Shown here: positions 34,959 through 45,857 of the stretch, piece after piece
Numbering within the stretch: the first letter of the stretch is position 1
How the letters are laid out: each line of letters starts with the position of its first letter
Assembly (NCBI GenBank): GCA_014898425.1
Contig: RCSZ01000001.1
Span: 3,720,001-3,784,000 of the forward strand
Origin: Botryotinia globosa
Lineage: Eukaryota > Ascomycota > Leotiomycetes > Helotiales > Sclerotiniaceae
Length of the DNA: 64,000 nt
Direction of reading: 5' to 3'
Notes under the pieces: model-generated
The model's database searches: none
What the model saw: the letters and a program-made list of their open reading frames with translations, nothing else
What the model was told of the DNA's origin: nothing
Translations under genes and position numbers: made by a program

Positions 34959-37493
34959 ATGAATTCTCCTTATAACGGTGTTCCTATGCAGCAGGACGAT
35001 CGATATGCTTTGACAATTCTCACTGAAGCCGCTATGCAAACCAATACTCAAGCTAACAACAATCCTTCATCCATTCATTTCAATACAATGGCCAACGCCA
35101 CCGACACTGCCTTTCTGAGTAGTCATCTAGCTAAAAACAATAGTGTCTCGACAGTCCAAGACACCAGTTATCATTCACGTGCACCGCCTATCTCGACACC
35201 CATTTCTTCATCCGCGATCAGTAATCGTCCCACCAATACATCGCAATATCGGTTTCCACCTTCAATATCCAACCTCCTCGGGGACCACACAAGACCTCAC
35301 CAAGATATGCAGGGGCTTGCTTTCAATTCCACAGAACGAACCTCACAAGGTACCTTCATGAACCATTCATTTCAATCAACATACTCCGATAGTCTAGGAA
35401 TTTTGAACGCGGAGAAGTATGATGATGGGAGATCTCATAATCCTAGTATGATGGGTATGAGAAGTCTGATGCAAAATCAAATACCGTTTGGAGTGGTGGA
35501 GAAGCATGGAGATAGTAGTGATACCAAACCACAAAGTGAAGAGAATGAGCATGGACAAGGGAAGAAGCGAAGGAAAAGAGCCAGAAATGAGTCTCCAAAT
35601 CTTGATGACGACGATGATGATGAAGCTCAAAAAAAGGCGAGAGGGAGACCAAGAGTTGATACTAGGGATGAAACAGCTGCCGATGTAAGTTTCCTCCGCC
35701 TGGCTGCAAATGCCTGTTCTGGAAGCAAAACACTTTTAGCCTATCAAATCAGATGATCTGATCTGGGATATCAACTCTCTAACCTTATGTTCTCCAATGC
35801 ATGTTGACAATTATCACATTGCTAATCATTTCCCAGAGGCGAAGGACTCAGATTCGAATGGCCCAGAGGGCCTATCGACATCGCAAAGAGACAACAATTT
35901 CTTCTTTAGAGAGGCAAGTCCAAGAACTTAGAGGTACAAATGAAGAAATGAATAATATAATCATCAACCTCTATGACTTTGCCATCAGTAGAGGTCTTCT
36001 ACAACGCGAGCCGGAGTTTGGTCAGCAACTTCAATCAACGACACAAAGATTCCTTGCGCTCGCAAAACAGAATCCAGGCGATGAAAATCCAAGGCATACA
36101 GGTGACTCGCCAGATAATACCACACATGAATCTTATGGTGGGGCCAAACATTCTTTGACAAGTCAGAACGCTCAGCACCCACCTCTCCATACTCTGCTTT
36201 CAGATGAGCCAACTACTACCGAGACCATAAACACGTGGGGTGGATACACTGTATCGAACGATACTATTTCTGAAGAAGAAGAAAGGCAGATCGAATATAA
36301 TCACAACGGCACAGAAGAACCTAAACAGTATGAGATTATCAGCAAGGCAACTGAAGATAACGCGAGTTTTCCTTTCGACTGGACGAGTATTCAACAATAT
36401 CGAGTCGAGATTCCTTCTCCTACCAGCAATGATTTCTTCCAAAGCTTTTACCCTCATGCCGAGGTCCCGCTTCCAACTACACATTCCTACTTTGAACTTT
36501 CATTTGCACGTAGAGTGCACCGCGCGACGGTGGAACAAGGCTACAAGTTACTTACAATGCCAAATCCTCCACAACAACGATTTGAAAAAGTCTTTGGCTA
36601 TTGCTTGAAATATCAAACCAAGGAAGAATGCATTGCGCGATTTCAAAGGATTATGAATACTTCATCAAAGGAATCTCTTCAGGAATGGCGTTATCCATTA
36701 GTTCACCTTGGAGGATCGGGTACATACTATCCCAATCAAGACTGTGGTACTGATACTGAGTTGATGCCCAAATTCCGTACTGGATTCTCTATGGGCCCAT
36801 TTCCCACAGGCATCACACCATTAATGGAAAACATCAGTTCTGATATGAAATGTACCCTTCCTGGATTTGAAGGCGAGTTCTTTGATCCTAACGACGTTGA
36901 AGGCTATCTTAGAGGTCATGGATTCGACCTTCATCCAGGTGCCGACTATATCACAGGTCAAATAGAACTCGAGGTTTCTTCCGGTGCCCACAGTCCAGGC
37001 ACTGCTAGTACTGACTCGATATTCCCACCTACACCTCGGAGTCCAGTTGGGAAAGTCCTTGATGGAACCAATCAAAATGTGTATAATCTCGATTATATCA
37101 ATGGTAACCTTAATAAGGAAGCTCAATCTAGTGGTATTTCCCAGTTTATGGCATTTCCATCTTGGAATGCCAGTATTCCCAGGGGGGCTAATCCTTTTGA
37201 TTTATCCGGTCCAATATTTGATGGTACAGCCGGTCCCGATTCTGAAACTTCGAGTCCCAAAGTTAGTACCAATAGTAAGCGCTATACGGAGAAACGTACT
37301 GTGACTATCAAAGTCGAAACCCTGATCAGAGGTATGTTTTTTACAAGTTGATATTAGGATCATTGCTGATTATCATTTTTTTTCCATAGAATTGATCGGT
37401 ATTTCATGCTGCTTGGGTCGTTCCCCTGGATACAGACGAGCCGATATAGATGCTGCGATCATTACTGCAGCAAGAGAAACTGGGTTTGAATGA
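34959..37493 (+). CDS. Fungal bZIP transcription factor
   Basis: Nuclear DNA-binding regulator; targets unknown. Exons 34959-35684, 35837-37331, 37390-37493 give 774 residues. Seen: Ser/Asn/Gln-rich N-terminal half, a basic KKRRKRAR stretch and acidic run, then the split bZIP domain: the exon 1-2 junction gives AADRRRTQIRMAQRAYRHRK, followed by a zipper-like SSLERQVQELRGTNEEMNN. Then a long regulatory region with FPFDWTSIQQYRVEIP and HRATVEQGYKLLTMP, and a C-terminal motif ISCCLGRSPGYRRADIDAA that resembles the CLGRxPGFRKxDID element common in this fungal bZIP class. The N-x7-R spacing of classic bZIPs is replaced by Q-x7-R (QRAYRHRK), as in several fungal families. An alternative 3' end is described in the next entry. 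Confidence 0.88.
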
Positions 37494-37525
37494 ACTCTAG
37501 GGTAGGCTTACTGATGTTTCTCCAG

Positions 37526-38180
37526 AATTTCTGGGCCGCTATCTTCGCACCTGCTCAAATGTTAGCAATCAACGTAATGCTGGCCAATTTCAAAAAGCAC
37601 TTCAGGGCACCTGCCAGTTTCGTCTGCATTTTAACTGTCCATATGATCTGGAAGGTTGGATAGACCGATTTTTACCTGTAATCTTGAGACAACATCTCAA
37701 TTTTATGAAAATTGCTGTATACATATTGGTAACCATTTATCGCTATCCACCACCTTGTTCGCACGATTGTCAACATTCTTTATTCATTTACGAAGAATAT
37801 TCCGATTCGCAATGGCCTATCAAAGTCAGTAGATTCTCATTCCTTATGAATTAAGGGCTCAATCGTACGTATACTGATTTCTTGTAGAACCTTTTAAAGG
37901 GGCTGTCGATAAAGCAATTCCGGATGCGCATCGAAAGGTAGACGAGCCTACTAACACCGGAAAATTCGAAAAGGCCGAGAATACGGGCATCAGAGTCGAG
38001 ATCTATACTATTACTCCAGGTTATTTTAGTCCTCATGCCTCTGCGTCAATTTCCCCAGTGCTTCCTCCTCGATCTACCATGTTTGAATGGCACAAAGAAC
38101 GTCAAAGAGTACGTACAGCCGTTGATAAGGTGTTAATCGAAGAATACCAGAAGATGCACAGTAAGATGACAGTAAGATGA
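37526..38180 (+). CDS. Alternative 3' coding exons of the bZIP gene, or remnant of a separate gene
   Basis: Two open stretches, 37526-37828 and 37888-38180 (stop TGA 38178), join in phase across a GTAGAT...TTGTAG intron. The first has no ATG of its own. It begins after a CCAG acceptor in exactly the phase left by the bZIP exon ending at 37331. Splicing 37331 to 37526 instead of 37390 would replace the last 34 residues of the main form with about 198 others (EFLGRYLRTCSN ... YQKMHSKMTVR), for 938 in all. The encoded segment looks like real protein (LHFNCPYDLEGWIDRFLPV, PGYFSPHASASISPVLPP), but I recognise no domain. The alternative is a separate, start-less gene relic. Confidence 0.5.
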
Positions 38181-39788
38181 ATCGTTCACAAAAAATCTAT
38201 TCGAACAATTGAAGCATCTCAAAGATTCAGAATTCCTTGATTGGCAGAGAATAGTCTAGACTTTTAAATGCGCGATCGCTTTCAACAAACACGACTGACT
38301 CCTTATACAGTCGCCAAAATTCTCAAGGCCCCCAAGATATCTGCATTTACTCCTCAATCATCAATTTTAAATGGGCGATTACAACAAAAGTTTCTAGCAC
38401 AGAAACACGACACAACATCTGAGAGGGATAGAAATTAATTCGAATTCAGATGGGCTGGCTGCAGTTGAGCGGTCAGTGCGGAGGAGGAGGAAGAAGCGAT
38501 CTGTGATGGCATTTCAGGGTGGGAATTGAAAGTACTTTCATTGGCGAGTCTTGAACTAAGACCCAAAAAACGTGAGATCGGGGTTAAATAGTTTTCGGAG
38601 GATCTTCTGTCGACAATCTCGAAATATTCGGTGGTGCGTGAAGATGGTACTCTGGTTTGGATCTGTAGGTTCAGAGGAAGGTGCTGATGGTTGTTGAATT
38701 ATGCTTGGATGTGCATAGGGGAAAGAGGGAAGGAATAAAGGGTGGGTCATGACTTTTCTCTTTTGAAAGGGGAAGCTGCAAGAGACGGGAGTTGAATGGA
38801 AGAGTGAGATAAAATATCTCAGCATAGCGAATATGAAATTAGCGAAGTCTATTAAAGGGGTTCGGGCTTGTGAATGTTCGTTTCAAGTTTTTTTTTAGCG
38901 TGCGTGATTTATGCATTATAATACTTTTCATGATTTCATCTAAGCTGCGTGTTTTCATCGTATCACATACTCAATCACTCGTATCGCTTTGTAGCTTGGG
39001 AGGAATTGCGGGTAGTGCAGAAAAATGTTTATAATGTTTCTAGGGATGATGATGTGATGAATGGATTGATGGGTTTGAGTTTGAGTTTGAGATTTTTGGG
39101 TGTAAATGAGTGAGTGGTGGTGGTTGGGCTGGGACATGGTTTCAGAGATTTATGAAGAGTGGTTTGGGAAGGAAAGTGGGTTTTGATGTTTGTAGGTGGG
39201 TGGTTTGTGGGCTGGGGTTTGATTAGGGTATGGGAGGGAGCGATAGATGACATTAACCGTGAACGAGATGAACGAGATGAACCAGATGACGTTGTTTGTT
39301 TGTGTTGGTGTAGATGATGAATGCCAGTGAAATGAGTTGCTGGTTGGCGGCTTCTGGCATTCTAGTCGAGGAGTTCTCTAAAACCAGAGAACTAACCTCG
39401 AGATGTCCTATTGAGGGAGAATCTTGATAATCACTTTAAAGAATCCTTTAGTAGGATTGGACGTAGAAAATCACGTTTTGATAATGTTGACGTCGAATAC
39501 TTAGATTGCATCGACCGCACTGTTGCTTAATGATACACAGGAAGAAGCCATAAGGTTTTGAAGGTTTATCATCGATTCTATCTTAGAACATTGAAGAGAG
39601 TTGTTGCAAATTTTTGATCCGGCTTTCGAGAGCTCCTTCTGCATCTTAACATCGTGCTTTCCTCTTCCGTTTGTATATGGCAACAACAAAATGAAGACCA
39701 GTAAACACTCTCCTTCATCAAAACATCTCGTCTCAGCAGTATGCTCAAGTCGATTAATCATTCTTCTTAATTTGGTTCAGTCATAAAT
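38181..39788. other. Intergenic region
   Basis: No gene is supported. An imperfect hairpin lies at 39366-39404 (CGAGGAGTTCTCT paired with AGAGAACTAACCTCG). GAGTTT and GATGA simple repeats occur at about 39045-39092. Confidence 0.5.
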
Positions 39789-41186
39789 ATGTCGTTCAGG
39801 GATAGATTGGAAGAATGTGCTTCAAAGTTGGGCGTGGGGCAAGATAAATCAACGGCGTTCAAGACAGCAATTCTCTTTCTCGATCTTATGGCTGCGCACG
39901 AGAATGAGAATTTGACTTATCGAACTCTTGAAGAAGAAGGAAAGATCTTCAATAGAACACCATCTTCGACAGAGCCAGAGATAAAGAAACTCGAGAATTA
40001 TTTGTGCACTCTCAATTCCAGTTTTCCAAGATACTGGGCAGTCAAGTTGCAACTTACGCACCTTAGACACAAAGAGAAGTGTCAGATGGTTCACAAACAA
40101 CGCGCTCATTTGGGAGGAAATGCTAAATCATTAGACTTAAAGATGGATCACATACAACGCGCTCTTCTGGGAGGAAATGCTAAATCATTAGACTTAAAGA
40201 TGGATCACATACAACGCGCTCTTCTGGGAGGAAATGCTAAATCATCAGACTTAAAGATGGTTTATCATAACATCTTGGATAAGTGGCTCAGGAATTGGAA
40301 AGCAATTGTATTGGAACTTGATTTGATTACGGGAGATGGCAGTGAAAAAGATTCTTGTAGACTGGCTTTCCGAATGATGGCCAACAGCAGAAGACCAGAA
40401 GATGTGATGTTCACGGAGAGATTGAAGGATTTTCATCAAATTCGCAGAGTATCGACAAATCAGGCCAATATAGATGGCTCAAAGTTCGCATTTGGCGATA
40501 TTGATATCGAAGAAGTTGAGTGTATTGCCACAAGAATATGGGGATCAGAAATTAGTCGGCAAGCCGTTCATATTGTTCCGTCACGAATAAGCACGGCCGA
40601 AATGAATTTGATGTTTGTCGCGAGACGGGCAATAAATCCTATGCATGGAACATACGATTCCAAGAATGGTTTAATATTGGAAAAACAAATTGCAGACGCT
40701 TGGGAGGCATGTCAAATTTGTATTGTGCCATCCTTTAACACGGAATCGATGTTCAGCACATGGGAATTTCGGGTGATGGACTCGAAACTGTTAAAGTGCA
40801 GCCATCTGGAGCTGAATTGTTTATTCCAGAACATTCATGGATGTCAGGTGGAAATTGGATCTATTCCAAGAGAAGACTGCATCCAATTCCACTGGTTTCT
40901 TTGTCTGGCTATATCGAAAAATAAGAATTTTGACCAGCAGAGAATTGAAGAGGAATTGACTTATGGCAAGCAAGCTTGGTCACTAATAGATCCAACAGTT
41001 CGAGTGAGACGAGTTTTGATCTCACTTCTAAGTGACGCTGTTGGTCGTAACCTTCCTCTTGAGATAACGAATTGGGATGGGTATAACAGGCTTGCACATT
41101 ATCCAAAAATTCAAGAATTGATGTCGAGAATCTGCAATGTACCAGATGCGACACCGGGATTAGGAGGAGGGGAGAGCGAGCATTAG
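39789..41186 (+). CDS. HNH-nuclease-like fungal protein with 19-residue tandem repeats
   Basis: Single exon, ATG 39789, 465 residues. Seen: a helical N-terminal region; three near-identical 19-residue repeats at residues 102-158 (HIQRALLGGNAKSLDLKMD); then AVHIVPSRIS at about 260 and SKNGLILEKQIADAWE at about 291, with ICIVPSFN after it. The pattern HIVP ... NGL.L ... IVP matches the HNH domain found in many fungal proteins of unknown role. The His of HIVP (261) and the Asn of NGL (293) are present, but the second His/Asp usually found after NGL (as in LHxxFD) is not obvious (QIADAWE), so activity is uncertain. The C-terminus is Gly/Glu-rich. It is convergent with the RBR gene. Confidence 0.6.
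   Translation: MSFRDRLEECASKLGVGQDKSTAFKTAILFLDLMAAHENENLTYRTLEEEGKIFNRTPSSTEPEIKKLENYLCTLNSSFPRYWAVKLQLTHLRHKEKCQMVHKQRAHLGGNAKSLDLKMDHIQRALLGGNAKSLDLKMDHIQRALLGGNAKSSDLKMVYHNILDKWLRNWKAIVLELDLITGDGSEKDSCRLAFRMMANSRRPEDVMFTERLKDFHQIRRVSTNQANIDGSKFAFGDIDIEEVECIATRIWGSEISRQAVHIVPSRISTAEMNLMFVARRAINPMHGTYDSKNGLILEKQIADAWEACQICIVPSFNTESMFSTWEFRVMDSKLLKCSHLELNCLFQNIHGCQVEIGSIPREDCIQFHWFLCLAISKNKNFDQQRIEEELTYGKQAWSLIDPTVRVRRVLISLLSDAVGRNLPLEITNWDGYNRLAHYPKIQELMSRICNVPDATPGLGGGESEH
40092..40262 (+). repeat. 57-bp coding tandem repeat, 3 copies
   Basis: Copies at 40092, 40149 and 40206, each 57 bp (19 codons). Copies 2 and 3 are nearly identical, copy 1 has a few differences, so the last duplication is recent. 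Confidence 0.95.
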
Positions 41187-42038
41187 TGGCTATTAGTATA
41201 TTTAATATCAGAAGTGAAGTGGAACTTTCATGACAACGAAGTAAGTAGTGTAATTCCAACATTGAATAATCGAGCACGGCGTTTTTACAGTCTTCGTGAT
41301 CAGTGGACCAAGTGTTCAAAACCTGGTTCAATGATACTCCGCATTATCAAACACATTATCCAGGTTCTACTTGTAGACGTTTCACTCAACTAAACAATTA
41401 GATATTCACTGGCAAGCCTATTTCAATCGCGCTTGTTACGAAAATTACCGTTGGAGTGGTAGTCTCTGGAATTCTCTCTAGCCTGGACTCCCCGGAAGGA
41501 ACATTCTGGTTGTGGTGGAGAATATTTCTGAACCCCCTGAGTTCTCGCTAATCATATAGTCTAGACTGGACTCCACATTTTCAAGAGGAGGGAATTTTTT
41601 ACGTGCAATTGGTGAGAATGAAATCTAATGAATAGTTAGGTTGATTGAATTATGATCAATGCGACTTGAGAAATTGAGTGATAGAAGATTTAGTGGTTTT
41701 AATTGTCTGAACTGCATTCTATTGTGAGATGTTAGTTTTAAGACACCGGAGATGTTGTTATCGATTTCATAAATCAGTTGTTCCGAATCAATTTGATGAC
41801 TAAAACTTGTTCAATATTTAAGATAGATTCATTAATAAAAAGGGATTTAAAATTCCAAAGTTCTTGACTGCTGGACTGCAGTCTGCACTTTCGGATACCC
41901 TAGGAAAATGGAATGAATGAAAATTATAAACTTAGATACTACAGAAGGAAAAGAGTGCTCGGATGCAACGCTTTACCAAACACTTCCCGGCTCAGAATTA
42001 AAAGACTTTTACCAAGCTGAGCCCCGCTGCTCAACAGT
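41187..42038. other. Intergenic region with a diverged element end
   Basis: No gene is supported. 41867-41903 (CTGGACTGCAGTCTGCAC ... GGATACCCTAGG) resembles the terminal repeat of the element at 43510-43681. A weaker inverted match (ATAGTCTAGACTGGACTCC) lies at about 41558-41577, so a diverged or partial copy may span between them. Confidence 0.4.
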
Positions 42039-44867
42039 CTACTCTTGAAGAAATGGTAGACTAAAACATCCTCCATGCTTTGCTGACATGTGGTCGTAGC
42101 ACAGCTTTGAGTATTCAAATGGCTCCAAACACACCCAGCAAAGATGTGCCCCACATTTACATTCAATGTGGTTACACCCTTCCGTCTTCTCAATAGAAGT
42201 CTTGCATTTGGGACAACTCTTGATTCCGATCTTTTCCATCAGTTTGAGTGTAGCTTCATATTTTCCGGAAATCTCATATTCATACTCCGCGCACGTTTTG
42301 TTGTCGTGCTGATGGTGACAACATGTACATATTACCGTGCAACACTCCGTGCAGGTATTGAAATGCATGGTGTCTGTGACTCGATAGATAGTATCGCAAT
42401 TTGGTTTTGGACAATAACGGAATGTCTGCGGATTTCGCTGGATATGAGATGAGAAAGATGACTCGAGGATATCTTCAAATGCTTTAGAGGAGAGGATTTC
42501 TTGTAGTTCTTCAAGGCCGAAGCTGATTTGACATCTTCCCATGTCTCCGTGGCAGTTTATTGAGAAAGTCTTTCCGTTGGAACTTGCGGCGCTGCAGGAA
42601 AGTTCGAAACACTCGATGCAATATACATGATTGCATCTGGTGAGGATTGGATTATCTGCTGTTCCCCAGCACACAACGCAATCCTCTTTGGCGGTGACCG
42701 ATTCAGGCAGTGGCTTGGATTCTTTCTTGCCGATCAGTTTCAATGCTGTTTCGTATTCCTTTTCGGTGCCTGCGATTAAGATCCTCCTCGGCTTCGAGAC
42801 AATGTCGAATGTGGCAATGTTATCTCCAAGTGCAGTAGCAATCATTTTGAAGCCACCATTACATGCCCATCGAAAGTCTTCGGGTTTCAATTCAATTATA
42901 TGAGCAGTGTATGATTCGTTACCGATAATTGCCGTGATGATTGATTCCACTTCCTTGCAATTTTCTTCGGGGCCATACAGCTTTATTTCTTGTTTTCTCT
43001 TGTTACGAAGGATGATAAGTCCGTGGTCTTGCTGAATCTTTTTTAATTTTTGAAAAACGGTTCCATTGCCCATCAAAGAAGATGTCCACAAAGGTTTGTC
43101 ACCGTTCATCACTGTGATCCCGTCCAATATCCCATTTAACGCTTCTTTCGCGGCAGCGACATCTTTCGACGCCTCGCCTTCAATCTTTAAAACTCTGTAT
43201 TGCTGTTTAAGACCAGCGCTGGGATAGATCTTAAATTTCAGATGCTGCTCGTTCCAAATTTGGCTGACAGTACGAATTCGACTTTGAATGGCGTTGAAGA
43301 TCGAGCTTGCAACTTTGAATTTCGCGGTACTGATGAGCTGGACGGTCAAGGTCATGGTTTTACAAAATGGTAGAGGCATGTCTTGCAACGAAGTAACTGC
43401 CGCTCTTGCATCGGACTCCTCGTAATATCTAGCAACAGCTTTTGCTGTTTTTGCCCGGGGGGTCAGTAATAATTTGTACAAGAGATAGATAGTTTAAGGA
43501 ATTTAGAAGCAGGGTGTTCAATAGTCCGGACTGCAGTCCAACAATAAAAATTATCAAATCTTCAAAGCAATTGAAATATTCGAATCATTTGAGGTATTGA
43601 ACCATTTTTAAGGTTCTAACTGCTTTTGGATATTCAAACCCTTGTATTGTTGGACCGCAGTCTGGACTATTAGATACCCTGATAAGAGGCTTGATGGATT
43701 CCTGAATATTTGAAACCTATGACAGATAGCTAGGAATTGAAACTAACCTCTTTTTCCTTCCAGTTCTGTGCTGATTTGGCTCCATTCAATAGGACCAACC
43801 CCAAGTAATAGAGACATTACAATTGCACTAGCTTCTTCTCCTTCCACTTCATAGTTAACCTCTCCAATTTCTATTCTTTGTGGTATGTGATGTGGCAAGG
43901 TGATATAAGGGGGGATGTCTTTCTGCGTGGTCATGGCAGGCAGATTTGGGAGCATTACCGTCCAAGTCGGTGGACCGAGTAGCGACGTCATTCGTCCAGT
44001 CGGTGGTTGACATTTGACTGTTTGACCCAGCACATTAAAAGATTTAGAATTGATTCTCTCGAAAACTTTTTCGGCAACATTCTCACTTCGAAAATGCAGC
44101 CACACCGTCCTAGAGGGTTTGAACCAAGAGCATTGAATCTTTTTGCATTCGATTTGGTGAGAATTTGTGCCGGATTGAAGACCTGCAGATACATGGGAGG
44201 CTTTCATGTTTGGATATTTGGTTTTTAAAAAGGTCTTCTCGTTGAGTTTTGAGCAAAATCCCTTTGCAAAAGTAGGATCATCCACCTTGATATCTGCCGA
44301 TGCCGTGTCATCGTACCTTCGTATCCTCACACACTCGGGCATAAGATGTACTCCTTTCTTTTTCAGAAGTGAAACGAAGGATTCTGCAGTAACATCTAAT
44401 GGCAATCCGTCGATTCGAGCGGCAGAAAAGTCCGTTGGTAGCGAGATCTTAGATATTTGTGCGCCAACGTCAAATTTGGCCAATGCGCCTCCGAAATCTC
44501 TTGTGAAGTTGTCATAATTCTGCTTTCCCTAGGTATCATACGTCAACTCAGAACGTAGACTGATTTTCGCAGTAAAAAAACAAACCTCAGGGTCTAAGTC
44601 CGGTTCTGCTGCCTTTTCTTTTTGTTTCTCTGCAGTGTGCGAATAGGGACATGCACTCCCATTTCGACAATTACCCCGAGAGTGATGGTAGCATGGGATC
44701 TGAGAGCGAGGATCTTGTATTGAATGTGAAGTTGCAACTTCAGATGACTTTTTCGCAGAAACAGAAACTTGAGGTGTAATAGTAGTCTTTTCATGAGAGT
44801 AACGACAATCTTCTCCTCTCATACAATATCCACTGGCAAAGAACTTGCAAGGCGCGAGGGAAGCCAT
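42039..44867 (-). CDS. RBR-type E3 ubiquitin ligase with N-terminal CCCH zinc fingers
   Basis: RING-between-RING ligases pass ubiquitin through a catalytic Cys in RING2. Exons 44867-44586, 44528-43748, 43444-42039 give 822 residues with all phases consistent. Seen: CCCH finger 1 (CKFFASGYCMRGEDCRYSH), CCCH finger 2 (CYHHSRGNCRNGSACPYSH), a middle region of about 450 residues with possible RNA-binding folds (IDGLPLDVTAESFVSLLKKK; LHFRSENVAEKVFERINSK), RING1 (CVVC ... CNHVYCIECF), IBR (YCPKPNCDTIYRV ... CTCC), and RING2 (SCPKCKTSIEKTEGCNHIEC, CGAHLCWVC), with the Cys of GCNHIEC in the catalytic position. All zinc ligands appear intact. Intron 2 (43445-43747) carries a small inverted-repeat element. 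Confidence 0.88.
43510..43681. mobile_element. 172-bp inverted-repeat element (MITE-like) inside an intron
   Basis: The ends are inverted copies of each other: CAGGGTGTTCAATAGTCCGG on the left, and the reverse complement of the right end reads CAGGGTATCTAATAGTCCAG. The similarity continues through GACTGC(A/G)GTCCAACAAT, about 37 bp in total. There is no coding capacity. Target duplication is not clear. Lies wholly within intron 2 of the RBR gene. Confidence 0.75.
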
Positions 44868-45857
44868 CTTTCAATGAGTATGTTGACAATTTTTTGTGAT
44901 CTAAAGTTGTGTAGTTATCATAGAAACAATTACCCCTCATTCTTGTTGTAATCACCCCATGTATACATGCTAGCGCCCAATGGATATAATTTGGTAACGT
45001 CTGCTGTGGCTGAAATTTCCAAATTGGGCGTCGCAATTGAATGTAACATATATTCTGACCACTTAGAAGAAGCCTGTTGATGTTCTATGAAGTGTCAACT
45101 GATTCAGTCTTCCGATTGGTTAGGAAGTATGTGTAAGTGAGGCATAGCATGTCGTCATACGACCAACTGTTTTGATACTGCAGCGGGATAGTACCCAAGC
45201 CATCAAAATAAAATAACAATAAAAAAAATGAAAAAAATAGTATGATTAAACGATTAATAATTTTAAACAACAAATGTTTAGTTTTAAGCCATGATAAATA
45301 CAACCAGCAATTTATGATTATCTTGATTTGAAGTTGCTACTGTTTTTAGTTGCCCTACTAGCTGTTCTACAGCCGAGTGCGAACCTAAAAATGTCAAAGG
45401 GGATGTCGATAAATTGGGAATCCATTACCATGTAGTCGACGTAACATTGCATGAGTGACAAAATGGCAGTAAAGTAAATAGAAAAGTAAACACAACTGAC
45501 ACTTTTGCTAATAAAATGAAATGGGGTTTGGTAACTTGCGATATTCTTAGGATTTTTGAGAACGTTTTGCCAGACAGTCAAATCCTTGATGGTGTTTTGT
45601 TAGTCGAGTAAACACTCCAATACAAATCGAATACCCTCTATGCATGGGCGTAGACTATTATCGTTTGCAACGTCCGAGGCAGTTGGTAATAAATGACTAG
45701 GGTTGTGTTTGATTAGTTTCGTAAACAGCGAACGTTTATATCCCATTCAAAGTTTGTTTCTATTCTTTGCTCCTTTCTGTAGCTACCTTTCTATCGCAAA
45801 ACTTGGCCAATACACATCGGAGTAAGAGCCTTGTTACTTAAAAGCTAAGTCAACACA
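44868..45857. other. Intergenic region
   Basis: No gene is supported. A short inverted pair GCGCCCAATGG/CCAAATTGGGCG lies at about 44971-45032. The rest is AT-rich with no coding signal. Confidence 0.45.

Noticed and set aside
41455..41580. Possible second copy of the intron MITE
   Set aside because: Only one end (41867-41903) is convincing; the match at about 41558-41577 is short and gapped, so no full element was called.
44971..45032. Short inverted pair GCGCCCAATGG/CCAAATTGGGCG
   Set aside because: The arms are short and imperfect, no target duplication is visible, and no flanking feature explains it.
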